64,000 nt of DNA from an uncultured Lachnospiraceae bacterium (GCA_947628705.1 CANRAZ010000001.1:1-64000), one strand, 5' to 3'; positions 37,246 through 47,799 are shown, numbered from the stretch's first letter. The notes: generated from the letters alone by a model not told the origin. Program-made: numbers and translations.

Positions 37246-40206
37246 TTATTCGTCATATTCATATGACTGCGTATACATTATTTCATCATTCACGGTAACG
37301 ACAGCCGCGGCAATCCTGTCCCCGTCATAAGAGTATTCATAAAGCTTTGTCCCATCTGCATTGATTTCACGCTTTGATGAAAGCAATCCGTTGCCGTCAT
37401 AGGAATAGCTTACGGTCTCAACATGTCCGTCGGCATAATTATATGTGTCGGACACGGGCTTATTAGAAGTGTTAAACGCCGTGTCCACCGTAAATACCCA
37501 GCTCTCATCGTCGGCAAAATAATGTCTTTTTGTACAGTTTCCCTTTATGTCGAATTCCACATAATTCCAGAATCCTGTTCTGTTGCCCTCAGCATCACGG
37601 TCTTCGCCGAAGTTCGGCGCCGTTCCTAAGTACGAATACTGAGAGGCTGATATGAGGGTATCGTCTGCCGCATATTTTTTTTCTGACAAAAGGCAGCCCG
37701 ATTCATTATATTCATACTCGGTATAGGATTCTATGCCTCCGTCAGTATCATTTGCGGCTAATCTCGTCACTATGCGCGCCGGTCTGCTTACGGAAGACTG
37801 GCTGCTTCCGTCGTTCGTAATAATCTCCTGCTCTATCTCCTTATTCCTGTCTACCTTTACAATGTAGGTTTCATACAGCTTACTGTCGCTTGCTTCGCTT
37901 ATCGTTATAACCTCGCCGAGACTCTTAAGAAGCGCATGGTTAGTGTCTATTATACTGTAGCTTTCGCCATGGTAGTTGTAGGATCTGCTCCCTGTCGACG
38001 CCGAATAGCCGTCAAGCATTTCAGCCTCGCCGACATAAATATAGTCCACATTGTATTTATCTAAAAGAAGCCTTACTTCCTTAACGTTCGTCGACGTATA
38101 AATGTTTATTATATCTGTGTGCCTGTCGCTTACGACCTGCGGATATTCTTTTGCCCCTGAACTTCTCCACAGCCACTCGTGCGTCCTCCAGCCAAGCACA
38201 GTCTGATTTCCCGTAAACACTGATATTCTGTTAAAGAAGGTATAGCTTGTGCCGCACATTTCCAGCACAACGGCGTCATCAGGCACGTTCTTATTTATCC
38301 ATTCGACTCCTTTTGCATCGTCCGGCGATTCCTCGGCAAGGAATTGGGAGGCGTCCAGAGTTTTATAGTAACTTGAGAACCAGTCCTCGCAGGCCTCGAA
38401 AAAATATAAGAAGGTGCTGCATAAGAGAACCGTTCCGACAAGCGCCGTTTTCCTTACCGTATCGCTGTTTGAAAAATACCTCAGCTTGACTACAATATAG
38501 GACATTGCAAGCGCAAGCAGCATAAAAGCCTGATACACAAGCTTGAACATGGTATTGGATCTCTGGTAAGCGTCTCCGTAAATATCCACAACATATATTA
38601 CTTCCGGAAGAAGCACAAGGCCGAGACCGCAAAGCCCGATTATAAATACAAACAAATCGCTTGCCGAAAGCGAATCCAGAAAATGCCTGTGCTCGGACTT
38701 CACGTACTCCCTTATCTTCAAGCCGACAAAAATCAGAACCAAAGCGGCAGGAAGTCCCCACAAAATCAAAAGCTGATACAACGGAGTATGTTTTGTACAG
38801 AATTTAATCGCTGAAGAAATGCTGTCAAAGGAAAGCGTAAAAGGAAGCGCAACAAGAGTCCAGACGACTATGAAAGCTGCCGCCTGCACTACGGTAAGAA
38901 TCCATGCCTCCTTCTTGTACCTGTAGGTAATAAGGTTTGAAAAAAGGACTACCGCTCCGCACACGACAAAATAAATCGGAAAATCCCAATAATTCGTCAT
39001 GTGGAAAAGCCCGATAAAAAACATGCAGAAAATCAGCTGCGGAGAAAGAACCTCTTTTAAAATATTTAATTTGCAGGCTCCGTCGGCTGACTTTGCAATA
39101 TCCATTTTAGCCTTTCGGTTCATTAACCATGCTAAAAGCAGGGCAACCACTGAAAGAACAAAGATAATGTTTATTACATGGGCATGCAAATCTCCCAGTA
39201 CAAAAGAATAGCTCGGGAATTCATGTATGGTTTTATCGTTGGTTTCCGGATTGTAGCCGATATATCTCGTGGCATCGGCAAACCAGTAGCCGTCAACTGC
39301 CTTACCCGTTATCCGGTTGATACGCGGCACTATCCATTTATAAATCGGGAAGTGCATGCTTCCGGCTATTGAAAGCGCTAAACCCGAAAGGATCCCCGCC
39401 AGCTTGCAGACGAATTTCTTCTTATCCTCTGTTAAAACAAATTTTTCTTCCCTCTGCATCTCAATTCTGTTGAGCCTCATGAGGTTATAACCGATTGAAT
39501 ACGGAAGCGAAAATCCCATTGCCGCAAGCGTCATGAGCATCAGGTTGTAGCCGTAACCGGCCCCCACGCCCGTAACTCTAATAAAGAATGCGGAAATATA
39601 CTGTCCGACATAGTAATAGTTTATCCCCTCGCCTGAAAGCCACAGGTCGTGCGCAGGCATATAATCCGATTTAAGGATCGCAGTAAGGAAACCGTAATCC
39701 ATGAACTTTTCCGTTCCGTAGGCTTTAGCGTTAAAGCCCTTTAGGTAACACCATATTCCGAATATGCAGAAAAACACCGCTTCTGCATTAATCATTTCGG
39801 CTATTTTATTCGGAGAATACGCTTCTTTGAGCTTTATTTTTGTTCCCGAAAATTTTTCATAGAGCTTAAATAAGGCGATATTAATGAGCAGACAAACGAA
39901 AATAATGATATAGCAGTTAGCCTGCGAAAATTTCAGCAGCTTAAAGCTCGAAAAATACCATAAAAGCCATGCGGACACAGCAAGCCCTATCGCCTTTGAG
40001 AAAACCCATCCGTTGTCGTGGAACCTGTTAAACAGTATCACCGCAACAGGCTGGAACACAAATCCTAAAAGCAAAAGCGCAGCCCACCATACAAGTACTG
40101 CAGAAAAATCCTTCATTCCCATGTAGTACCCGTCAAAAATTGCCACCAGAATAAAAAATGTTGCCGGCAGATATATTTTTGCCAGAATAGAATTTTTAGT
40201 TTTCAC
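37246..40206 (-). CDS. DUF2298 (YYY)-type multi-TM protein with C-terminal YD-repeat-like extension
   Basis: 986 aa; many TM helices, GEGINYYYVGQYISAFFIRVTG, SYSFVLGDLHAHVINI; C-terminal YSYDGNGLLSSKREINADGTKLYEYSYDGDRI. Confidence 0.8.
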   Translation of the reverse strand: MKTKNSILAKIYLPATFFILVAIFDGYYMGMKDFSAVLVWWAALLLLGFVFQPVAVILFNRFHDNGWVFSKAIGLAVSAWLLWYFSSFKLLKFSQANCYIIIFVCLLINIALFKLYEKFSGTKIKLKEAYSPNKIAEMINAEAVFFCIFGIWCYLKGFNAKAYGTEKFMDYGFLTAILKSDYMPAHDLWLSGEGINYYYVGQYISAFFIRVTGVGAGYGYNLMLMTLAAMGFSLPYSIGYNLMRLNRIEMQREEKFVLTEDKKKFVCKLAGILSGLALSIAGSMHFPIYKWIVPRINRITGKAVDGYWFADATRYIGYNPETNDKTIHEFPSYSFVLGDLHAHVINIIFVLSVVALLLAWLMNRKAKMDIAKSADGACKLNILKEVLSPQLIFCMFFIGLFHMTNYWDFPIYFVVCGAVVLFSNLITYRYKKEAWILTVVQAAAFIVVWTLVALPFTLSFDSISSAIKFCTKHTPLYQLLILWGLPAALVLIFVGLKIREYVKSEHRHFLDSLSASDLFVFIIGLCGLGLVLLPEVIYVVDIYGDAYQRSNTMFKLVYQAFMLLALAMSYIVVKLRYFSNSDTVRKTALVGTVLLCSTFLYFFEACEDWFSSYYKTLDASQFLAEESPDDAKGVEWINKNVPDDAVVLEMCGTSYTFFNRISVFTGNQTVLGWRTHEWLWRSSGAKEYPQVVSDRHTDIINIYTSTNVKEVRLLLDKYNVDYIYVGEAEMLDGYSASTGSRSYNYHGESYSIIDTNHALLKSLGEVITISEASDSKLYETYIVKVDRNKEIEQEIITNDGSSQSSVSRPARIVTRLAANDTDGGIESYTEYEYNESGCLLSEKKYAADDTLISASQYSYLGTAPNFGEDRDAEGNRTGFWNYVEFDIKGNCTKRHYFADDESWVFTVDTAFNTSNKPVSDTYNYADGHVETVSYSYDGNGLLSSKREINADGTKLYEYSYDGDRIAAAVVTVNDEIMYTQSYEYDE

Positions 40207-40226
40207 CCTTGTCTCCGCCTCTTATC

Positions 40227-40952
40227 TCAAATCTTTTTATTGATTTCCCTGAAATCCCTGAGCGCATTGATTCCAATTTTAAAGATTTTCTTCAAATTGA
40301 TGGAATTAACTCCGCCCTGCCTTGGCCTGAAGGTAATGTGCCGATACAGTACAGGATATTTTCTTTTAGCCGCAACTACAGATATTATTACATTCGGCAG
40401 ATTGTACTGTTCATTTGGAAAAACTTCAAGGCATTCCTTTACAAAATCTCTTTTCATAAGCCTGTAGGGAGTGTTGGCGTCGGTTACGCGGACGCCGAAA
40501 ATAACCCTTATGACAAGCTTAAGCGTCTTTGTGACAAATACTCTCGACGCTCCGTCCTGCCTTCCCTTTCTGTGTCCGATAATCATTGTATAGCTTTCCC
40601 TGTGGTGCCAGAAGGGCTCAAACTCTTCAGGTCTTGTCTGACCGTCGGAATCCGTCTGGAAGATATAATCCGCCCCCTGCTCTACTGCATAGCCGTAACC
40701 CTTTATCAGAGACGAGCCGTGTCCGCCGTTAGGCTTGTCTATTATATCTATTTCAGGCATTGTTTTCTTAAGCTCACGCATAATGGAAAGCGTGCTGTCC
40801 CTGCTTCCGTCATTTACAAGAACCAGACGTGACCCGTTTCCGTACTTTTTTACGACAGGGTACCATTCCTTTACAACGCTTTCTATATTACACTCTTCAT
40901 TGTAAGCCGGAATAACAATATAAAGCTTATCCATTTTTTCCTCCATCTTCAC
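40227..40952 (-). CDS. Family 2 glycosyltransferase (polyprenyl-phosphate-sugar synthase-like)
   Basis: YIVIPAYNEECNIESVVKEW, VLVNDGSRDSTLSIM, FQTDSDGQT. Confidence 0.92.
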   Translation of the reverse strand: MKMEEKMDKLYIVIPAYNEECNIESVVKEWYPVVKKYGNGSRLVLVNDGSRDSTLSIMRELKKTMPEIDIIDKPNGGHGSSLIKGYGYAVEQGADYIFQTDSDGQTRPEEFEPFWHHRESYTMIIGHRKGRQDGASRVFVTKTLKLVIRVIFGVRVTDANTPYRLMKRDFVKECLEVFPNEQYNLPNVIISVVAAKRKYPVLYRHITFRPRQGGVNSINLKKIFKIGINALRDFREINKKI

Positions 40953-41084
40953 ATTTGAACTCTTAAGGATTTTATTACCGTCCTTAGTTTTTTCTTATTC
41001 CTTTTTCAGCTCCCTTGCTTATAATCCTTCTAAGCGATAGGCTGTTTTTTCACGGTATTCTTAGTAAAAAACGCCTTTTCTAAG

Positions 41085-43154
41085 TTATAATTTTACGCTT
41101 TTTGTATCATAAATGCTGAATTTCCATTCTCCCTCGCCTTGCGTGTAAACACATTCAAATGTCGTCTGTATAACGTCCTCACGGACAAAATAATTTTCGT
41201 TTGTCCTGTTTGCGAATTCGACGACGATATACCTGATATTGTTTTTTTCAACCAACTGCCTCAACGTGTCCGGATCGGGAGCTTCATACATCATGTGAAC
41301 CTGTTCTTCCCTTTCTAAGGTGTCGTATCCGGCGCTCCACGCATAATACGGCCACCCGTAATACAGCATTCCGCCTCCAAGCACTACGTTGCTTAACGAG
41401 TACCAGTCCGTCAGGAAAATATCATCTGCGTCGGAATGAGACATTACCCATCTGGTGACAGGGTCGTTCAGATCAAATAAAACGCTTCCTGAATTGGACG
41501 GGGCGTTCTTTTTTACCAAGACGCTGAAATCGTATATTCCGGTACAGGTCATAAGGCATATTATCAGTATTGCCGCCGCTTTTGCCGCAATGCCTCTTTT
41601 TACGTATATTTTGTAAATGAGAGCCGCTGCAAACGCACACACAAACATGCACCCGATCATAATGTATTTATGATTAACGGCAACATCCGTTGTCATCTGG
41701 AAGGTCACCGCAAATATTATAGGGGAAATAAATGCGGCAAGTATCCATCTGTACCAGCCGTTTACCATCAAAAACGCAGCAGCCAGCACTACCGGCAGTA
41801 TTCCCAAAAGCATATTCAGGTATTTAACAGTACCGAAAAAGGTTTTTACCTGCGCCAAAAATCCCGGTTCCCACCTGAGCTGCAGGGCGCTTCCGTTTAT
41901 AAATATTTTTGACTGAAGCAAACTCAAAAGCACTGCGATAGCCGCGGCGATAAGATACTCCAATCTTCTGTCGGCGATAAAGGCCAGAAAAAACAAAACC
42001 AGCAGAGCCGCTATTACGCAGGCTCCGTTAAAAAATGCGCCGGCTCCCAGCATCAAACCGCAGAATATCGGCAGCCTGAAGCTTTTTACCAGCCAGCCTT
42101 CCTTTGAGAACAGGGATTCCCTGACAAAGCAAGCGCTTTCTGCAAAAAAACCGTATCCGCTTTTTTCCGTAATCTTTTTAAGCTTTTCGGAAATCCTCTT
42201 TATTGCGGAAAAAACCGGCTCCAGCATCAGCATAACTGCCAAAACCGCCATTGCCATTCCAAAGGCCAGATGTCTTTGATTAACGTAAACGTTAAGGTTC
42301 CACAGACCCCAATCCTCATGCTCGGTTTTCCCTATATAGCTGCCGTTATCCTTCAAGCTCTGTACTATGTCCTTAAAAGAACCGTCAATTTCGCTTATAT
42401 AATCGGTAAACGCGCTTCCGCTTCTGAAAAGGAAAAACAAAACCGCAAGCATTCCGACGGCACGCTTTCCAAAAAGCTTGACGCTGAGAGAATAAAGCAG
42501 CATGCACAGACATATCATGCAAACGGCCGACGGGATATTGAACGCAAGGTCGATCCGCATCCCCAGAAATTCCATGTTCCCGACTAAAAACTGGAACATA
42601 AAGTGATATTTAATGTCCTCGCCGGCAAAATGCGAATAGGACGTCGGAAAATTGTTTCCGCAGGAGAAGGATCTTATCATCCCAAGGTGAGGTGCAAAAT
42701 CGCTGAAAACCGAAAGGCCGACTCCCAAAGCTCCGTTGCTGACATAAAAAGTAAGGAACATAATAAAGAACGTTATTGAAGAGACAAAGAGAAGAAAAAT
42801 TATGTCCTTCGCCCTTATGCCCCTGACCGAATTCTTTACGGTTTGGAATACCGCTTTTCTTCGGAATGCAAAAACCGTTCCGATAAAAATCAAGTCGGCA
42901 ATAATCGTTATTACATTTGCCGTCCCCAAGGGATTTTCGGATTTGCTGAAAGCACATGCCAGCGCATAAGTAAGCCATGCCATAGGAAGCGTTCCGACAA
43001 TAACTGACGCCGGAAATAATACGAAAACGGAAGGAAAATCTATTTTCTTTCCCGAATATGTTTTCTCTGTAAAATTACCTATGCCGGGCAAAAAAACGCT
43101 GATTGCCGCCAAGCCTGTAATAATGCAGAGTAGATAATAAAACAGTCCTGCCAT
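41085..43154 (-). CDS. Multi-TM GT-C-like membrane protein
   Basis: 689 aa; ~12+ hydrophobic segments with C-terminal soluble domain; SDFAPHLGMIRSFSCGNNFP loop. Confidence 0.7.
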   Translation of the reverse strand: MAGLFYYLLCIITGLAAISVFLPGIGNFTEKTYSGKKIDFPSVFVLFPASVIVGTLPMAWLTYALACAFSKSENPLGTANVITIIADLIFIGTVFAFRRKAVFQTVKNSVRGIRAKDIIFLLFVSSITFFIMFLTFYVSNGALGVGLSVFSDFAPHLGMIRSFSCGNNFPTSYSHFAGEDIKYHFMFQFLVGNMEFLGMRIDLAFNIPSAVCMICLCMLLYSLSVKLFGKRAVGMLAVLFFLFRSGSAFTDYISEIDGSFKDIVQSLKDNGSYIGKTEHEDWGLWNLNVYVNQRHLAFGMAMAVLAVMLMLEPVFSAIKRISEKLKKITEKSGYGFFAESACFVRESLFSKEGWLVKSFRLPIFCGLMLGAGAFFNGACVIAALLVLFFLAFIADRRLEYLIAAAIAVLLSLLQSKIFINGSALQLRWEPGFLAQVKTFFGTVKYLNMLLGILPVVLAAAFLMVNGWYRWILAAFISPIIFAVTFQMTTDVAVNHKYIMIGCMFVCAFAAALIYKIYVKRGIAAKAAAILIICLMTCTGIYDFSVLVKKNAPSNSGSVLFDLNDPVTRWVMSHSDADDIFLTDWYSLSNVVLGGGMLYYGWPYYAWSAGYDTLEREEQVHMMYEAPDPDTLRQLVEKNNIRYIVVEFANRTNENYFVREDVIQTTFECVYTQGEGEWKFSIYDTKSVKL

Positions 43155-43241
43155 TTCCCGTCCTTTCTCGCCAATCCGACTAATTACCGGTTAAGAACCG
43201 AGCTTTAAAAGCAAAGCATTAAAGACCAACCCTTAACTTAG

Positions 43242-45266
43242 TTAGTATACCATATGTTCTGTACCTGTGACAAGGTTATTTCTTCCCTCAGCCAGCTTTT
43301 CGGCCTCCTCATCGCTTAGATTCTGTACAGCCTCTGCGGCATAAGAAAGGATTATTCCGTCCCTCAGCGGGTCTGCAAGCACAAACTGCCTTTCTCCGCT
43401 CTGCCTTACTCCGAAGAAATCTCCGGGCCCCCTAAGCTGCATATCTTGGCTCGCAATATAGAATCCGTCATTTGAGCCGCCTACTATATCAAGCCTTTTC
43501 TTTATTTCACCGCCTTGCTTTCCGGCCATGAATATACAGTATGACTGGCTCTCTCCCCTTCCGACTCGTCCTCTTATCTGATGGAGCTGCGCAAGTCCGA
43601 ACTGCTCGGCGTTTTCAATAAGCATCACTGTCGCGTTAGGTACGTTCACGCCCACTTCTATAACCGTCGTTGAAACAAGAATATCCGTTTCCCCCGATGC
43701 AAAGCCGTCCATTATTTTCTGCTTTTCCGCCGGCTTCATTCTACCGTGCAGGGCTTCAATTTTTATATCGCCGCCAAGAGATTCCCTCAGCTCCTCGACA
43801 TATGTCTCAACGGCGGCGGCGGTTATCTTGTCGCTTTCCTCTACAAGCGGACAGATCACGTAAGCCTGATGCCCTGCTGAAATTTCTTTGACAAGGAATC
43901 TGTTCACAGACTCTCTCATGGATTTATCCGCCACACAGTTCTTTACCGGTTTTCTTCCTGACGGAAGCTGCCTTATTGCCGATATGTCCATATCTCCGTA
44001 AAGCATTAAAGCGTAGGTTCTTGGAATCGGCGTGGCGCTCATAAGCAGCAGATGCGGATTTTCCCCCTTCAGGGTTATCGCCTCTCTTTGTTTTACGCCG
44101 AATCTGTGCTGTTCGTCCACTACCGCCAGAGCGAGCGACAAAAATTCCACGCCCTCCTGAATTGCAGCATGAGTGCCGACGACGATCAGCGCCTCTCCGC
44201 TTTTTATCCTTTCATACTCCGCTTCCTTCTGTTTTTTTGTCAGCGAGCCGGAAAGGAAAGCTGTTTTAACGCCGAATTTTGAAAAAATACGGTTAAAATA
44301 ATCGTAGTGCTGTTTTGCAAGCACCTCTGTAGGCGCAAGTATGCACGCCTGTTTCCCTGCAAACGCAACAGCCGACATCGCGATCAAAGCGACGGCGGTC
44401 TTTCCTGAACCGACGTCTCCCTGCAAGAGCCTCTGCATGATTTTATCCGACGCCATATCTTTAAAAATGTCTTCAACCGCTTTTTTCTGGTCGTCCGTCA
44501 GCTCGTAACCCAGTTCCTCTATAAGCCTGTCGCACTCGGGAGACGGCTGGATAACATTGGTATTTTTCTGCTCCGTAACGCCCTTCATTCTCCGCATATT
44601 AAGCAGAAAGAAAAAGAACTCATCAAACACCAGTCTTGAAAGCGCGCCCGTAAGGCTTTTTTCATCCTTCGGAAAATGAACGGCGCTCAAAGCCTCGCGA
44701 AGACCCTGAAGCTCGTACTGCTTCTTCAATTTCTGCGGCAGATAGTCTTTAATCGGAGCCTCGTTAAGAGCCTTTTTTACAGAAGAGCTCACCGCATTCT
44801 GGGTAAGTCCCTCGCATACGGGATAAACCGGCTTTAAGGACTTAAGCATTTCCGCATATTTTTCTTTGGTAAAACATTCGGGCTGTATCAAAGCCTTGGC
44901 GCTTCCTCTTTCCTTTACCTTGCCTCTGAATATCTTTCTGTCTCCGAATTTGACAGACTTTCTCATAAAAGGCGCATTGAACCACTTGACCGTAATCCTT
45001 CCGGTATCGTCCATTATAACGGCTTCGGTTATTTTATATCTTCCTGCCACAGTAAATTTAGGCGTGGAATAAACCGTCCCTTCGACGCTGACAAGCTCGC
45101 CGTCGGAGCATGATGAAATCGGAACAGGATAAGCATAGGTTTCATAGCGGAAGGGATAATGGCAGAGCAGCTCGCCTACAGTGTTTACTCCTATTTTGGC
45201 AAACGCCGCGGCAGTCTTATCTCCTACTCCCTTAATTGATTTTACGCTGTCAATTGGCTCAAGCAT
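43242..45266 (-). CDS. recG: ATP-dependent DNA helicase RecG
   Basis: LLQGDVGSGKTAVA, VVDEQHRFGVKQRE, LMSATPIPRT, HQIRGRVGRGESQSYC. Confidence 0.97.
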   Translation of the reverse strand: MLEPIDSVKSIKGVGDKTAAAFAKIGVNTVGELLCHYPFRYETYAYPVPISSCSDGELVSVEGTVYSTPKFTVAGRYKITEAVIMDDTGRITVKWFNAPFMRKSVKFGDRKIFRGKVKERGSAKALIQPECFTKEKYAEMLKSLKPVYPVCEGLTQNAVSSSVKKALNEAPIKDYLPQKLKKQYELQGLREALSAVHFPKDEKSLTGALSRLVFDEFFFFLLNMRRMKGVTEQKNTNVIQPSPECDRLIEELGYELTDDQKKAVEDIFKDMASDKIMQRLLQGDVGSGKTAVALIAMSAVAFAGKQACILAPTEVLAKQHYDYFNRIFSKFGVKTAFLSGSLTKKQKEAEYERIKSGEALIVVGTHAAIQEGVEFLSLALAVVDEQHRFGVKQREAITLKGENPHLLLMSATPIPRTYALMLYGDMDISAIRQLPSGRKPVKNCVADKSMRESVNRFLVKEISAGHQAYVICPLVEESDKITAAAVETYVEELRESLGGDIKIEALHGRMKPAEKQKIMDGFASGETDILVSTTVIEVGVNVPNATVMLIENAEQFGLAQLHQIRGRVGRGESQSYCIFMAGKQGGEIKKRLDIVGGSNDGFYIASQDMQLRGPGDFFGVRQSGERQFVLADPLRDGIILSYAAEAVQNLSDEEAEKLAEGRNNLVTGTEHMVY

Positions 45267-45347
45267 TATTTACGCTCCTGAATGTTCGTGTTTTCTTACG
45301 CTCAAAACTGTTTAGCGCTCCACCCGTTATTTTCCTAAAAATAATGA

Positions 45348-45372
45348 CAGCATGGGAACAAGCCTCATGCTG
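45348..45372 (-). terminator. Hairpin terminator after fakA
   Basis: CAGCATG...CATGCTG with TCATTATTTTTAGG on minus strand. Confidence 0.5.
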
Positions 45373-45390
45373 CCACTAAATTAATAAATT

Positions 45391-47076
45391 CTATTCAACA
45401 GACATAATGTAGTAATATACAGGCTGTCCGCCCTCATGGACCTCTACGTCAAGGAAATCGTATTCCTCTGTTATTCTGCCTGCAAGCGCTTCAGCCTCTT
45501 CCTCGGTAATTCCCTCGCCGTAATATACGGAAACAAGCTCCGCCTCACCCTCGGAGACAAGCTTCTTAACTGTCTCGAACGCAGTTTCTGAAATGTCCTG
45601 CCCGACAGCCGCAATGTTTTTATCCCCGATTCCCATGATGTCGTTCACATGAATGTCAAAGCCGTCAATCGAGGTGTCCCTGACCGCATAAGTTACCTGA
45701 CCTGTTTTTACAAGCTTCATGCCTTCGGTCATCGTGCTTTCGTTGTTCTCAGGCGACTCGCCGTCAAGGAAATTTATCATGGCTGATATGCCCTGAGGAA
45801 TGGTTTTTGAAGGAATCACAATGACATTTTTGTCCTTCGTAAGCGCCTTTGCCTGCGAGGCTGCAAGTATAATGTTGCTGTTGTTAGGAAGAATGAACAC
45901 ATTATCGGCATTAACTGCCTCAATGGCTGTGAGCATATCCTCAGTGCTCGGGTTCATCGTCTGGCCGCCCTCTATGATATAGTCGACTCCAAGCCCTCTG
46001 AAAATCTCGTTCATTCCGTTTCCGATCGAAACGGCAATAAATCCGTTTTCCTTTTTAGGCATCGGCTTATCCTCTTTTACAGGCTCCGCAGGCTTTTGGG
46101 AAATTTCGGAACTCTTAATTACTCTTTCGTTGTGCTCCTCACGCATGTTGTCGATCTTCATGCTGGTAAGCTGACCGTAGGTAAGAGCCTTCTGTATGGC
46201 AAGACCCGGATCGTTGGTGTGCACATGGACCTTTACCACGTCATCGTCAGCAACGCACACAATCGAATCTCCTATTGATTCAAGATATGCCTTAAACTCA
46301 AGCTCCTGCGGCATCAAAAATTCCTTCTCAAGCATTATTATAAACTCAGTACAATAACCGAATTTAATATCTGCGGTAGAAATCGAATCATTGGCAGCGC
46401 CTTTAGGAGCCGACGAAGCCTTTGACGTTCCCTCCTGCTCAAGCACAATTTCCTCATCGCCGTTTATAAAGGCGTCCCTTACTCCCAAAAGTATCTCAAC
46501 CAGTCCCTGTCCGCCGGAATCCACGACTCCCGCTTCTTTAAGAACAGGCAACAGCTCCGGAGTGTTTTCAAGAGCAGCCTGCATTGCTTCGATAATATGC
46601 GCTCCGAACTCCTCAAAGCTTTCGGCTTCCCCGTAAATCTCTTCTGCTTTTTCAGCTCCTGCTCTTGCTACCGTGAGTATCGTTCCCTCCTTAGGCTTCA
46701 TTACAGCCTTGTAGGCAGTTTCAACAGCCCTTGCCGACGCAGTCTTTACTGTCTCAATGTCAAGCTCGTCACACTCGCCGACAACCTTGCAGAAGCCTCT
46801 TAAAAGCTGTGAAAGTATTACTCCTGAGTTTCCTCTTGCTCCCCTCAGAGAGCCGCTGGAAATCGCTTTTGCAAGCTGATTCATGCTCGGATTTTCAAGC
46901 TTCTGAACCTCTTTTGCAGCCGAGAGAATCGTAAGCGTCATGTTTGTTCCCGTGTCACCGTCAGGTACGGGAAAAACATTCAACTCGTTAATCATTTCTT
47001 TTTTTGCTTCAATACGCCTTGCCCCTGCCAGAAAAAACCTCTTTAAGAGCTGTGCATCAATAGAACTCAGTGCCAC
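45391..47076 (-). CDS. fakA: DAK2-domain fatty acid kinase-like protein (YloV/FakA)
   Basis: 561 aa; NVFPVPDGDTGTNMTLT, GARGNSGVILSQLLRGF, DSGGQGLVEIL. Confidence 0.93.
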   Translation of the reverse strand: MALSSIDAQLLKRFFLAGARRIEAKKEMINELNVFPVPDGDTGTNMTLTILSAAKEVQKLENPSMNQLAKAISSGSLRGARGNSGVILSQLLRGFCKVVGECDELDIETVKTASARAVETAYKAVMKPKEGTILTVARAGAEKAEEIYGEAESFEEFGAHIIEAMQAALENTPELLPVLKEAGVVDSGGQGLVEILLGVRDAFINGDEEIVLEQEGTSKASSAPKGAANDSISTADIKFGYCTEFIIMLEKEFLMPQELEFKAYLESIGDSIVCVADDDVVKVHVHTNDPGLAIQKALTYGQLTSMKIDNMREEHNERVIKSSEISQKPAEPVKEDKPMPKKENGFIAVSIGNGMNEIFRGLGVDYIIEGGQTMNPSTEDMLTAIEAVNADNVFILPNNSNIILAASQAKALTKDKNVIVIPSKTIPQGISAMINFLDGESPENNESTMTEGMKLVKTGQVTYAVRDTSIDGFDIHVNDIMGIGDKNIAAVGQDISETAFETVKKLVSEGEAELVSVYYGEGITEEEAEALAGRITEEYDFLDVEVHEGGQPVYYYIMSVE

Positions 47077-47094
47077 CTTGCTTTCCTCCCATGC

Positions 47095-47463
47095 CTAGTC
47101 AATAATGCGTACGCCTTCGACATAAATCTTAATCTTGTTAACCTTAAGACCGGTAAAATCTTCAACCTTATACTTTACATTCTGTATAAGGTTCTCACAA
47201 ACAGCCTTAATACTGACACCGTAAGCCACTATAACATGGAACTTAATATTGATTTCGTTGTTTATGACCTCAACATTGACTCCGTGTGTCAGACTTTCTT
47301 TATATAACAGCTTTGCCAGCCCGTCCTTCATGCTTATTGATGCCATACCGACAATACCGAAGCACTCAACCGCAGCTGAACCTGCGTACTTTGCAATAAC
47401 ATTGGAATCGATGGAAACCTCTCCCACATTTCTCATTAATGTACCATCCATATAAACCTCCAA
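47095..47463 (-). CDS. Asp23/Gls24 (YloU) family protein
   Basis: 122 aa; VIAKYAGSAAVECFGIVGM; adjacent to fakA. Confidence 0.92.
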   Translation of the reverse strand: MEVYMDGTLMRNVGEVSIDSNVIAKYAGSAAVECFGIVGMASISMKDGLAKLLYKESLTHGVNVEVINNEINIKFHVIVAYGVSIKAVCENLIQNVKYKVEDFTGLKVNKIKIYVEGVRIID

Positions 47464-47590
47464 TCTGCCGCCTGCGACGGTAACGTCTGCGACGTATAAA
47501 AAATAGTTCTTAAATCATTATACCCTTCATAAGTAAATTAGTAAAGTAACTTTCTTATTCAGTGTGCGTTAAACGCAGAAATGAGGAACC

Positions 47591-47731
47591 ATGCGTAAAA
47601 TGTGCGGCTTTATTCTGCTGTGGATTGCAATAGGCATGATGCTTATGCTCCTTATAAGAAACATGTTTCTTGGGCTTTTTATCATCGTGCTCTGCCTTGT
47701 TCTGGGCTATAACCTTTTCTGCAAGCCTTAG
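47591..47731 (+). CDS. Small hydrophobic membrane protein (46 aa)
   Basis: MRKMCGFILLWIAIGMMLMLLIRNMFLGLFIIVLCLVLGYNLFCKP*, GAGGA 5 nt before ATG; not in supplied ORF track. Confidence 0.6.
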   Translation: MRKMCGFILLWIAIGMMLMLLIRNMFLGLFIIVLCLVLGYNLFCKP

Positions 47732-47764
47732 CAGACCTGTCAGGCAGCTTATACCTTAAAACGA

Positions 47765-47799
47765 AAAAAGGGTGTCATGTTACAGACGTAACGACACCC
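47765..47799 (-). terminator. Intrinsic terminator after rpmB
   Basis: Minus strand GGGTGTCGTTAC...GTAACATGACACCC then TTTTTT. Confidence 0.8.
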
